NCBI RefSeq assembly: GCF_000003815.2
Contig: NC_049989.1
Coordinates: forward strand, 3,591,580 to 3,655,579
DNA from: Branchiostoma floridae
Lineage: Eukaryota; Chordata; Leptocardii; Amphioxiformes; Branchiostomatidae
Direction: 5' to 3'
DNA length: 64,000 nucleotides
A model generated the notes under the pieces. That model ran no database searches and was not told the DNA's origin. It worked only from the letters and a program-made list of their open reading frames with translations. The position numbers were made by a program, and so were the translations under genes. This document shows, one piece after another, positions 36,911-46,870 of this stretch (positions are counted from its first letter, which is position 1; each line of letters starts with the position of its first letter).

Positions 36911-37138
36911 GAAAACCAGGAAGTGCTGGCATGGCACGATGAGAAATCTGTTTACGTTTGTCTTTAGCACATCGTGTTTCATTGATTGCGCTGACCTGTT
37001 TAAAATATAAGTTTTAAGATGTGTGTTTCTATCTGACATACGGCGATAAGGACGTAAACTGTCTATGGAATGTAACGGTACCTGAATAAAGAAGAACAGC
37101 ATGATAAACTTGAGACGCAAATTTCTTACAACGCGTTC

Positions 37139-37144
37139 TTTATT
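37139..37144 (-). terminator. Poly(A) signal of the HIRAN gene
   Basis: AATAAA on the minus strand, 29 bases past the TAA of the HIRAN-domain gene. Confidence 0.65.
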
Positions 37145-37172
37145 GATCACATAAACATGATAAATAGCGTGT

Positions 37173-38455
37173 TTAGCGGATCGTGATGACGGTCTTGACC
37201 GCGCTCATGTGGCGGTCAATGGCCTCCCTCAACTGCCCCACGATGTCATCCTTGTCCCGAGCGTCCACCACGAGGTACACGTCCGCTGGAATGACGGCGC
37301 CCCCACCGCGGGAATGTGGAACAGGCCAGGGCGGGAACGACTGGCACGGAGGTGCAGTTGCCGCACTGTTGTATAAAAACAAAACTAACTTTTAGTTCTT
37401 AGTAGACTATTAAAATTACTAGAATCAAAATTTCAAGATCTGTCATGACGAGTGACAGTTGTCTCCTGTGTCTCGTGATTAAACGCTGATTTTGTAAAAT
37501 TAGAACACGAGTCATAAGTGGTAAAACACCGAACACGACAGCTAATCTGACAGGCATTTAGTTCACAATCAACAAATATTTACCAGCATGTGGGTCCACA
37601 CAAGACGCCATCCCTGTCCAACTCGGCGAGGACTTTCGCCAGACCTGCCGGCAGCCTCCCGACGTCTTGTCCGGCGATGGACCTGACAGTCGTGCCGCGT
37701 CTGGCGTCTGTCACCACGTCCCGCATGTCGGCAGGGATGTTGCCGAGCTGGGGCATCCGCACGATGTAGGCATTCCTGTCGTACGGGTTGTCGTACTCCC
37801 TGACAACATCCATATCCAACCCGGGCAGTGGCTTACGCTGGAAGTGGTGGTATCTGAAAAATAGTGATTTTTTTCTGACTTTAGCGACCAAGTGACACTT
37901 TGTTACGAGGCACGTAGAATAACGTAGAACATTTTGGCACCTGGGCTATAAAACCCTTCTTGCCGCTGTTTACTTACATAATGAAAAAAAAGGCATCTCT
38001 CCATCCTACATGGCCTAAAGGCTCCAGAAACTGAGAAAAGTATTGTATTGAACTTCATTTATCGTGAATTCTGCTTACCCCTTCAGCACCACATTTCCGA
38101 TTGTGATGACAGCGTCCATCGGATAGCGCTTGTTGTGAGGTGAGCGTGACATGGGAGGGGAGTCCGTTGCTGTCCTTTTGAAGTTTTTCCCTCCTGTTTC
38201 CTCAGTGGCCATGTCGTCTGCCTTTCCTAAGTTGAAACAAAGGTAGACTTGAAATACTACAATATCTGTAAGGAGTATGCATTTAATGAAAAAAAGGCTA
38301 ATAAAACGTAAGGCTTACAGACACAAACAAACTCAAGCACCCCCCCCCCCCGCCCTTTGTTATGTGGAATCATAATAAACAAGCCAAGAAAAGTCCGTCA
38401 CTCATGTTATTACAATCATAACAAACACAATTGTCTACTTACGCTTACGATCCAT
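37173..38455 (-). CDS. Stand-alone HIRAN-domain protein (207 residues, four exons)
   Basis: Exons on the minus strand: 38455-38443, 38226-38079, 37853-37584, 37365-37173. Phases close to a TAA. The start MDRKRKADDM was preferred because it gives a basic nuclear-type N-terminus. An in-frame ATG at 38638 would add 61 residues with a hydrophobic stretch (TLLLSCTLGFLACFVVCQFL). The body matches the HIRAN domain of HLTF/Rad5: NVVLKGYHHF, then MDVVREYDNPYDRNAYIV (the conserved DPxNPYDxNAI region) and IAGQDVGRLPAGLAKVLAEL (GxxVGHLxxELA region). A final strand-helix, ADVYLVVDARDKDDIVGQL, matches the end of the HLTF domain. HIRAN domains bind 3' ends of single-stranded DNA. No helicase or RING part is present, unlike HLTF. 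About 20 extra residues interrupt the domain, and the proline-rich insert CCAATAPPCQSF is unusual. Divergently paired with the MADS-box gene. Confidence 0.82.
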
Positions 38456-38997
38456 GTGTTCCGACAAAACTCCTTCTCCCGCAAACAAGAATTGGCAAAC
38501 AACAAAGCAAGCAAGAAATCCAAGTGTACACGACAAGAGCAAGGTGGCAGACTGCGGGCGGTGAGTCGGTGACGACGGCGGACGGATGAAATTGGGGGTG
38601 GCTTGGCATGTTGAAATCATTGCACAGGTCTCATGCATATTTACAAATATCGAGAATGGTAAGTACTATAGCTAGTTATAAAGCGCCTGTGTGTTTCCTG
38701 TTCATGTTTTCTCAACTTCACATGGTCAAACGATATGTTAACAATAACAGAGCTAACAGATGATAGTTAAAACATAGCAAGAACCAGAGAAGTGAGTGAC
38801 AAAAGTTGGTATCTTTACGAAAAACAGTGTTTTATTTAAAAGAGCCCATGGACTTTATGGTCCTGTGATCTTGTGAATAGCTCCTGAGCAACAGTTTTGC
38901 ATATCGTTCACACATCCTTCTCGCGCTAGATCTCGGTAAACAAGTTTCTACCTAGTTTCTACCGGGGCTAAGAATACTTTTAGAAGGTGAAGAGAAA
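38456..38997. promoter_or_regulatory. Shared divergent promoter, HIRAN gene / MADS-box gene
   Basis: The start codons at 38455 (minus) and 38998 (plus) are 542 bases apart and diverge. No TATA box is obvious. The interval should contain both 5' leaders, unless the HIRAN protein starts at 38638. Arrangement-based call. Confidence 0.55.
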
Positions 38998-40393
38998 ATG
39001 TCAGACACGTCGGAGATCGCTGCCGAGCCCAGCTTATCGAATACGCCGGAGACAACCGTGCCTGTTCCAGAGACATCCCCAGCCTCCTCCGAAACCATGG
39101 CGACCCCTGTACCATCTGGAAGTCAGACACAGAGGCAAGACACTTTTCATTTCTTTGTTTGTTTGCGTTGACCACTTTTTAGCGCTTATTGTAGTCAGAA
39201 TGAATTACAAAAGGCTTCATAGTTCTGGTATCGATTAGTTGTTTTTTAAATCGTATAAAATTTAAAAACATTAAAAAGAAATATACTTATGACAGGGGGC
39301 AGGGTGAGGTCACGACATCGACACCGAAACGACGCCAGCGACGCCGGCGCGGGCCAGTTCGATTGGCCTTCATCAAAAACAAACGTCAGCGTAAGTCGAC
39401 GCAAAGTAAAAGAAAGAGGAGTCTTCTGAAATCGGTAAGTTCAATAAGTTTATGTCCCTTTTTGTCACTTGTGCTATCAACGATGATTACTACTCTACAA
39501 ACCAGAAAAACGTAGAATGATAAACATAAATGGATTATAGACAATAGGTGGTGGTATTTACTAATTAATTCTATTCAATAGACCCCCCCCCCCCCCCAAC
39601 ACACACACACACACACGTGCACGCACCCCAAATCAATCTCCAAGCAGATCCTACGGTGCTATAACATAGTATCAAAGCTGGCCAGGTACGGACACCGGTA
39701 TTAAAGTTTGATACTATACATTACGCACCGTGCATCTGGTTGGAGATTACCCTATATTGTTGTTTAAGAGGCATTTCTTGGAGCATGGAAATTTTGGTAA
39801 TGTGTCATACAGTATTTTTCTTGTAGCCCTGTCGAAGATGGTTGTTTCTACACGGGTCTGATTATTATCTGAACTTTTCCCATCTTCAGGCATTTGTATT
39901 CCACGTCTTAACTGGCCGTGACGTACAGGTCATCATCAACGAACAGAGAGGCAGGACTGTCTATTCAACAGGGGGGCTCAAGGAGCAGTACAAAGCCGGC
40001 ACACTCCGACCACTAGTGAACGACAAGGACAAAACCGAAGAGAGCATCATGGCGGAGAACAACATCACCCTGAGCCCTCTACCGAACACCCCACCGAAGA
40101 GTTTTCCCGAGGGTGTACAGGTGCCCAGTACTGTTCGGTCGTTCCTGTTCACTGATGCGGAATCGCCGACAAAAGTGGCGAAGGGCAGTGGCAGGGGTGG
40201 GGCGAGTGGCAGGGGTAGGGCGAGTGGCAGGGGTGGGGCGAGTGGCAGGGGTGGGGCGAGTGCCAGGGGTGGAAGAACTTCTAAGGAGAGGGGAGAGGGC
40301 AGAGGGAAGGGGAGGGGAGTCAGAAGGGGAGGGGCGAGGGGAAAGGGAAGGGGGAAGGGGAGAGGAGTGGAGCTGGAAGGAAACTCCAACTAG
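38998..40393 (+). CDS. Divergent SRF-like MADS-box protein with RG-rich tail (259 residues, three exons)
   Basis: Exons 38998-39134, 39296-39434, 39890-40393 (TAG). Exon 1 encodes a Ser/Thr/Pro-rich acidic leader (MSDTSEIAAEPSLSNTPETT). Exons 2 and 3 together encode a region that lines up with the SRF MADS box: RRGPVRLAFIKNKRQRKSTQ, SKRKRSLLKSAFVFHVLTGR, DVQVIINEQRGRTVYSTGGL. The FIxNKxxR, SKRK, LTGxxV and GxVY positions are kept. MADS proteins bind CArG-box DNA as dimers. This one has extra arginines before the box and replaces several helix residues, so its DNA specificity may differ. The C-terminal 70 residues are (GRGGAS)n and GKGRG repeats, typical of RNA- or chromatin-binding tails. Intron 1 uses a GC donor (AG|GCAAGA), which is the only way to reach exon 2 in phase. 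The protein is clearly not SRF or MEF2 itself. Confidence 0.78.
39632..39752. mobile_element. Foldback MITE ('aatctccaagcagatcc' family)
   Basis: Inverted arms: aatctccaagcagatcctac, ggtgc, atagtatcaaa at the left and tttgatactata, gcaccgtgcatctggttgga, gatta at the right. A second complete copy is at 57587-57709. It lies in MADS-box intron 2, just after a poly-C/(ac)n run at 39583-39617. Confidence 0.75.
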
Positions 40394-40570
40394 GTAAAGT
40401 TAAGACCAAGATGTTGAGTAGCCCTAGTACTAAGTTGACAGTATCGACTAATACTAGTAATAGTAATACACTTTAAAGTAAACACATCTTGTATCCTAAT
40501 ATGTACAAGGTTTATTTTTGATGCTCATTATGTTAACATCTATAAAACCATTATATATAACCGAATATGT

Positions 40571-40885
40571 AAGCCGTGTACAAAACAGGTACAATATGGC
40601 ACTTAGAAACTCATGTCTAGTCCTCATACAAGATCATATGTACACTTACTTTTACCTTTTGTGGCAAAACACTGGACTGAAGCCATACAAATGTAAGCCG
40701 TGTACAAAACAGGTACAATATGGCACTTAGAAACTCATGTCTAGTCCTCATACAAGATCATATGTACACTTACTTTTGCCTTTTGTGGCAAAACACTGGA
40801 CTGAAGCAATACAAATGTAAGCCGTGTACAAAACAGGTACAATATGGCACTTAGAAACTCATCTGGTCCTCATACAATATATCTA
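40571..40885 (+). repeat. 124-bp tandem repeat, about 2.5 units
   Basis: aagccgtgtacaaaacaggt starts at 40571, 40695 and 40819 (period 124). The first two units are almost identical. The array lies between the convergent 3' ends of the MADS-box and RAG1-like genes. Non-coding. Confidence 0.85.
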
Positions 40886-40925
40886 TAGAGCAATCCAACC
40901 ATGTCTCGTCCTGTACTTTACTGTT

Positions 40926-43900
40926 TTAAGCAAGATTGGTATCTCCCATTACATCCAACTGGACTGCACACCTTATCTTTTCTTGCTCACTTGCTTCCTT
41001 ATCTACTTCATAGTACAGTCCAAGGAAATCGTTTTTGTTGGTGTTGGTGATTTTCGGTTCCAACAGGGAGAGCTTCTGCAGATAGTAGGATTGGACATCT
41101 TCAACCACAAACTCTTCTAGTAGCTTTTTGGTTCTCTCTATAATGATCTTTTTTGGCTGTTTGGTGATGTCTTCTGCCTTACACTTCTCATCTTCAGTTA
41201 CATGTACAATGGTCTGCCTGACATCTGATCGTGGCTTTCCTTTTAGTACAACTTCATTGAAAACCAACATTTTGTTTTCACGAGCTTTCTTTTCGAATTT
41301 GATCAGATCTTCTGTAAGTGGTATACCGGTGATCGAGGTGTGAGGTGATTGATCATCATACGGGTTGGACAGGTACTCTTCTGCACGAAGTCTCGCCCGC
41401 CAGACATCCACTTCTGGCTCCTGGTTGTACCGGTTACATCCCTCTGATGATGCGGATTCCGGGACACCGATGACCTCAAAGAACCGAGCTCTCAGCTGTT
41501 GAAGACAAGAAGTGAAATGTCACATACATTAAAGATGAAAAACATACATATATTCCATGCAGATTAATTTTCATTTTTGTTTTAATACTAATAGCTTCTA
41601 AAACAGGCAAGCACACATTACACTTTGAACTTTTGTTGACATACTTTATTAAGCTCTTAAAATGCCTCAATACTAACATATCTAAAAAAAGCGCTAGTAA
41701 TCATGCAAATGCAGGTGTTGCTAAGTGCAATATCATGATTTATTGCGTACACACCTTTTGTAACACATCCAAGTTTCTGAACACACGAACCCAGTCTTCT
41801 GCAAGTGGTGCACCTTTATGCCAGGCCTTTGAAGCTTTGTTTTTCTCTTCCAGCTTGGCGTCCATGCCTTCTCCAAGGGAGTTGTTTACATTGGTGACTG
41901 ATTCTGTTCGCTCCATGAAGACTTTCAAGTCTTCAGGGTACGTTGCTCTTTCCATGGAGTCGTACATGTCGATTAGTTGATACTTCGGGTGGTTTCTACC
42001 GCTGAAAAGGGGTGAAAAGAGTTCAACACCTGCCTGGATGTACTCCGTGTTGTTGCGTCTTGTCCCAACATGGAAATTTCTGATGGCCAAAGCATAGAGA
42101 TTAATTTGTTGCTGCAGGAACATGAAGTTCTTACTTTCTAACTTGGGACACCAGCGGAACAAGAAGTCATCTGCAGACATGGACTGTTGCTCTCCACTCT
42201 TTAGCTTCTCCCTCACATATGGAAGTAGCAGCTCATCTGTTGTACCCTTAATAGCGATCTGCAAAAGCTCCATGCTTTTGTGGTGGTCGGCACAGCTTTT
42301 GGCAACCCGCTGGGCACCCTCGGACTTGAAGCCCATCTCCTCTGCCAGGGCTGCAAACCAGACATCCCAGTTCAAGTCCACAAATGCTTTCAGCGCATTC
42401 ATTTCCAGATGGAGCTTTCCCACACGTAGAATCACCCAGTCAAACTCCCTTACTTCAGGGATAGTTTCACCTTCATGGGTTTCTTCTACGTGGGTTTTGA
42501 ACAGCTGGAGAGACTCAAAGGACACCTTGCAGGAAGAACAGTACATTGTGTTGTTAATAATGTTTCTCGTTATGCCTAAGGGTAGTCCATCCATGGCTAC
42601 AACAAGCCACTTTCTTGTGCAAGGGCTGTTGTCATGGTAACGGGCAATGTTAGCTGTCTTGCCAACATGGCGGAGGACTTTCCTCATGGCTGAAGCAGAA
42701 TTTGGATTAACAAAGACCGGGTCTGACATTGTGATGGGAGGTGGAATGTGTGGATGGCTTGATGGAATGTCTTCATGTTCTTCACGGGAAACAACTGTTG
42801 TGTCCTTCTTTACCGAGACTGTATGCTCATTATCTATGACGAAATCTACCTCCGTCTCTTTTTGTCTATAAGTGTATCTCTTCACAGGTGCAAGAATCAT
42901 TGTCCCGAACAGATCCTTCCCAGCGGCAGCTTCTTCTGCTTCTTTTAGATTGGCTAGGCACCGTGGATTAGCACAAATGCGCTTGGTCTTGGCCAATTCC
43001 AATCCACATGCAGCACAGTTCTTAAACTCTTTCTTCTTCTCCATGTCTGCCACACGGGCATCTACATAGTCCTCATAGTGGTCACCTTGCAGCACTTGTT
43101 CATTTGCCACTTTTCCCAGCCTCTGGTGAAGAAATTTCCTGACCTCGGCAAGATGCACCTTGTTGGTTCTTTCCGAAGGACTGAGGCTGGCTTCCAACCT
43201 TGCTGCAACGTTTTTGTCTTTCTGAGCCTCCTCAATGTACTTGCCCCATGACGCTGGAGACAAGTCATCACGACCTTGCATGTCCATCTCAGGCCCATGC
43301 TCCACCTGACATACACTTGTCACCACACTGCATGTCATTTTTCCTTTAGCCCTCACTGACCACTGTTTTTTCAACTTTTGGTCATTGTCAATGGCCACCT
43401 CGCAATCACCATTTGGAAAAGGCAAAGGATTAACAGCTATAGTGTCAAGGTATGATTTTACAGTGTCTATCATCCCACCGGATGAGATTTTGCCAAGCAT
43501 GTTTACTACAAGCTTGCTGTTGGTGGCAACATAACATAGCAAGTTGCGGGTAAAGGTGAAGGGTGCTACAAGAACGGGAGAGACTATATGATATATTTGC
43601 TCTAATGTCATCACCTTTGATGCTGTGGATGTCTTCTTGTCTGCTAGTCCATCTACAAAACTTGTGCAGACACAATTACGGTTTGAATAGTATGTTTTGG
43701 GATCTAAGTCTGATAATGTCTGTGGCTCTTTGTGTAGCTCGGAGATTGTTTTGCTGTCTTCTAGTATGGATTGCCTCTGACCTTGTGCTGCAGCCTTCAC
43801 GACTTTGCACAGCACTGTTAGTGGCATGTCAGAAACATTAGGTTTGTTGCCATCAATAATATACCCACAGACACTTTCATCTGTCTGTGTGCCCATATCC

Positions 43901-45796
43901 ATCTGAACAGTTCTGTTCGCCTGAGTACATGTTCCACCCGAGTTTACTGTGCCCATCTCCGCCTGAACAGTTCTGTTCTCCTGAGTACATGTTCCACCCG
44001 AGTTTACTGTGCCCATCTCCGCCTGAACAGTTCTGTTCTCCTGAGTACATGTTCCACCCGAGTTTATTGTGCCCATCTCCGCCTGAACAGTTCTGTTCTC
44101 CTGAGTACATGTTCCACCCGAGTTTACTGTGCCCATCTCCGCCTGAACAGTTCTGTTCTCCTGAGTACATGTTCCACCCGAGTTTACTGTGCCCATCTCC
44201 GCCTGAACAGTTCTGTTCTCCTGAGTACATGTTCCACCCGAGTTTACTGTGCCCATCTCCGCCTGAACAGTTCTGTTCTCCTGAGTACATGTTCCACCGG
44301 AGTTTACTGTGCCCATCTCCGCCTGAACAGTTCTGTTCTCCTGAGTACATGTTCCACCCGAGTTTACTGTGCCCATCTCCGCCTGAACAGTTCTGTTCTC
44401 CTGAGTACTTGTTCCACCCGACTTTACTGTGCCCATCTCCGCCTGACATGTCTGAACAGTTGTGTTTGTCTGTGTGCTTGTCTGACTAGCATTTAATGCA
44501 GTTCCTTCCATGTCTCTCCCCTTTTCCTTTTTCTTGCCTCGCCCCGGGCCAGCTGGCCTAGTCTTCTTCCGTTTTCTGCCACGCTTTTGTTTTGTGTGAT
44601 AGCTATGGTCACCTGTAGTTTGACCATAGCAGATTGTGCAGGAGTCGCTGTGCTGTTTGAAGGTGTACGGTTTTACAGTAGGGCAATACAACTCTTTATT
44701 GGGGTGATTCTTGTATCTATCAAAGGTACATCTGCAATTGTGACAAACTGATTGTGGGTGGACATTGGATATGTCAGCAGATAGATCAATCCCAAAGAGG
44801 TTCAGAAACTCTGCTCTGTATGATGTGCTGCATGTTTTTTGAGTATTGTTATCACTCCCACACAGCCTGCATCTACTTTGTAGTTGGTGGCAGTGTTGGT
44901 CCATTTCGTCACCTATGGGAAATCACAATATTTTCCTTAGTCACAATTTGAATGACATACGTAACAAACCCTACTATCACATATCATAGAAAGAAGTCAA
45001 TGTCTACAGGCCTGTTTAAGTTAATAACACTAGCATTTACTGACAAATCTACCTACAATCATGACAACTACAAGACAAACCAGCAAACAACATACATAGC
45101 AGACTTTAAACAACATTTTCACATATAAAACTAACAAAAGGGACCAACCCTACATCACCCCACGAATTTAGAACGAAAATGTCCTTAAAAATCCTTTGAG
45201 TTATCAATTTTGTCGCCAAAAATGATCTCAGAAGTCACACTTATTCACATATTGTGTAATATGATATGCAATTAAAAATAACAGATAGAAAACGGCAGGA
45301 ATCATAGCTATATCGATCTCCACAGAACAACGCCCCCCTCCCCACCTTTAGCCATTATCGCTAAAATTGCGGCTTCTACCCGTTCAAAAAAGGAGGAAAT
45401 TTTCTAGAACACCATCAGCCCCAAACAAACAATGTAGAAGCATGGTGGAGGCTTTGATTTATTCAAGAAAATTTGTAGATTTAATTTAACCCGCCGCGTC
45501 AGGCAAATAAAATCATTTTTCCTACGAAAAAACAACCCGGAAGTGTACAAATGTCCGTGCATTAACAATACGGCTGGCTGTCCCCGAGCAGGCAACTGGT
45601 CAAATTCAAAAACTCGAAAATTCTTTGCATCGCAAGACAAACAAAGACAAAATGGCGGAATCGACTCACAACACCCCAAACAATCACGGAAAAACAACAA
45701 AAACTACGACAAATTCCTTGAAAATAACAAGTTAGTCCAGTAAAATCACATGAAAAATGAAGAAATGGACCGCTTACCCGACGATTCGGCCGCCAT
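40926..45796 (-). CDS. Large protein with RAG1 N-terminal-type zinc-binding domain (1248 residues, three exons)
   Basis: Exons on the minus strand: 45796-45778 (MAAESSG), 44912-41755, 41495-40926 (stop). Phases close. Residues 21-101 match the RAG1 N-terminal zinc-binding region: CRLCG, then LFGIDLSADISNVHPQSVCH (RAG1: [20 protein letters not shown]), HNC, and HSDSCTIC. A basic nuclear-type stretch follows (KRGRKRKKTRPAG, about 115-130), then nine 20-residue repeats (AEMGTVNSGGTCTQENRTVQ). Further on are a CxxC..CxxxxC cluster (CAACGLELAKTKRICANPRC, about 636-657) and a C2H2-like finger (YCSSCKVSF...THVEETH, about 795-820) after MDGLPLGITRN. The RAG1 RING and DDE recombinase core are absent. 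RAG1-N-like proteins are known in invertebrates, including the Aplysia N-RAG-TP transposon. This one has introns and a CCAAT promoter but no clear transposon ends. Its function is unknown; DNA or chromatin binding is inferred. Confidence 0.88.
43907..44446 (-). repeat. 60-bp coding minisatellite, nine units, in the RAG1-like gene
   Basis: Nine in-frame 60-base units encode AEMGTxxSGGTxTQxNRTVQ. Inner units are almost identical at the DNA level; the outermost two carry most of the changes (K/S in the first, A in the last). This pattern suggests ongoing unequal exchange. Because the period divides by three, false open frames appear on the other strand and frames. Confidence 0.95.
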
Positions 45797-46075
45797 TCCG
45801 GCCAGAAAGTGTGGATTCGCGTGGTTTTTCGCTGATCAAAAATGGCTTTAGCCCCTTCCCCTTGCTTCCACCAGGGTTCTAGAAGGCGGATATGACGTAT
45901 TTTGACCTTTGAACTGTTCTCCAAGCAGATATAGAGCCAAAATTCGTATTGAAAATGAATGGAGAGATAGCTTGGCATGGAAGGAGCGGGTCCGCGGGAA
46001 AATGACGTCATGGCCCGGAGCGCACGCTGATTGGCTGAAGACTGGCTGAAGAAAGGTTACTAAAACTGTGTTTTA
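45797..46075 (-). promoter_or_regulatory. Promoter region of the RAG1-like gene (CCAAT and CRE)
   Basis: Upstream of the exon 1 ATG, 46005-46072 on the minus strand reads cagttttagtaacctttctt, then cagccaatcagcg (CCAAT box) and catgacgtcatttt, a perfect CRE core tgacgtca. Compared with its inverted partner at 36782 it has an extra 11 bases (a repeat of ttcagcca) and about three mismatches in 57 aligned bases. Confidence 0.65.
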
Positions 46076-46549
46076 GATAGGCTCCGGATGTGATCAATGT
46101 TTTCAAAACCTGCAGGCAAGACCGACCAACTTCCCAGACAAACATAGCGGTGCATTGTAACTTGCAGCCAAAGACGTTTCCAGAATGCACCTCCTGGCCT
46201 GGTAGTCTCGTTGTTTTCGGTCAAAAGTCTAGGAGACCTATAACCTCCTTGGTCTAACGATATACTATTGCGCTTGACATATACCATACACCATTTGGTG
46301 TTTTCATTCCAGTATTTCTACTATTGCACCCTCTTCCGACTGTGCACTGTTGCTACAGTTTTCGACAAACAACTGGAAAATGCCAGCAGTCTGCTGTCTG
46401 TCTAAATTTCATTGACTTACTTAGCGTATGTGCATAATCTTGAATTAAGAGTCCAACTCAGGGAGCTGTGGCAAAGTTTTCTTGGGGGCATGTAGGCCCT
46501 CAAGCTATCCTAGGTAGGCCCTGGAAACAGTCTGGTCTCCAGACTAGCC

Positions 46550-46870
46550 TTACCTAAGTTTTTACGTCATATGTTATTATATGGAGAACAACTGAAGTGA
46601 GAATGACCCACAGCGCGCATGCGCAACTTACGATTACCTAACTTCTTACGTAATAATCGCGTAGAAATACTTACAAACGATCTCAATCTCTCAATGACTC
46701 ATACAGCACATGCGCATTAACCACCTATTACCTAACTCACCGAATAAGTTTTACACAACTTGTTTTCGCATGGAAAAGGGGGTGAATAAGGTTTATCTCA
46801 AGTTTCCAACTCGTGATCTGTTGTTCAGGCATGCGCAGATTAGGCCTGTTACCTAACTCTACACGTCACC
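46550..46870. promoter_or_regulatory. Cluster of NRF1-like palindromes with repeated 'ttacctaact' units
   Basis: gcgcatgcgcaa (about 46614), cacatgcgcatt (about 46707) and gcatgcgcagatt (about 46832) are each followed within about 25 bases by ttacctaact (46634, 46730 and 46849). The spacing is about 95-120 bases, so these are either diverged tandem units or a cluster of NRF1-type sites. No gene start is seen next to them. Confidence 0.4.

Noticed and set aside
38453-38638. HIRAN protein starting at the upstream ATG (38638) as a membrane protein
   Set aside because: It would put a hydrophobic segment before a nuclear-type basic region and a DNA-binding domain; the internal ATG at 38455 gives a more coherent protein. 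Not excluded without transcripts.
43877-44489. Long repetitive open frames on the plus strand and in a second minus frame
   Set aside because: They are shadows of the 60-bp coding repeat of the RAG1-like gene, which has the correct splice phases and conserved domains.
36782-46072. Inverted 60-base modules as classical transposon ends
   Set aside because: No matching target-site duplication flanks them, similarity does not extend as expected, and they contain CCAAT and CRE motifs next to a first exon. Promoter duplication is the simpler reading, although a mobile origin is left open in the findings.
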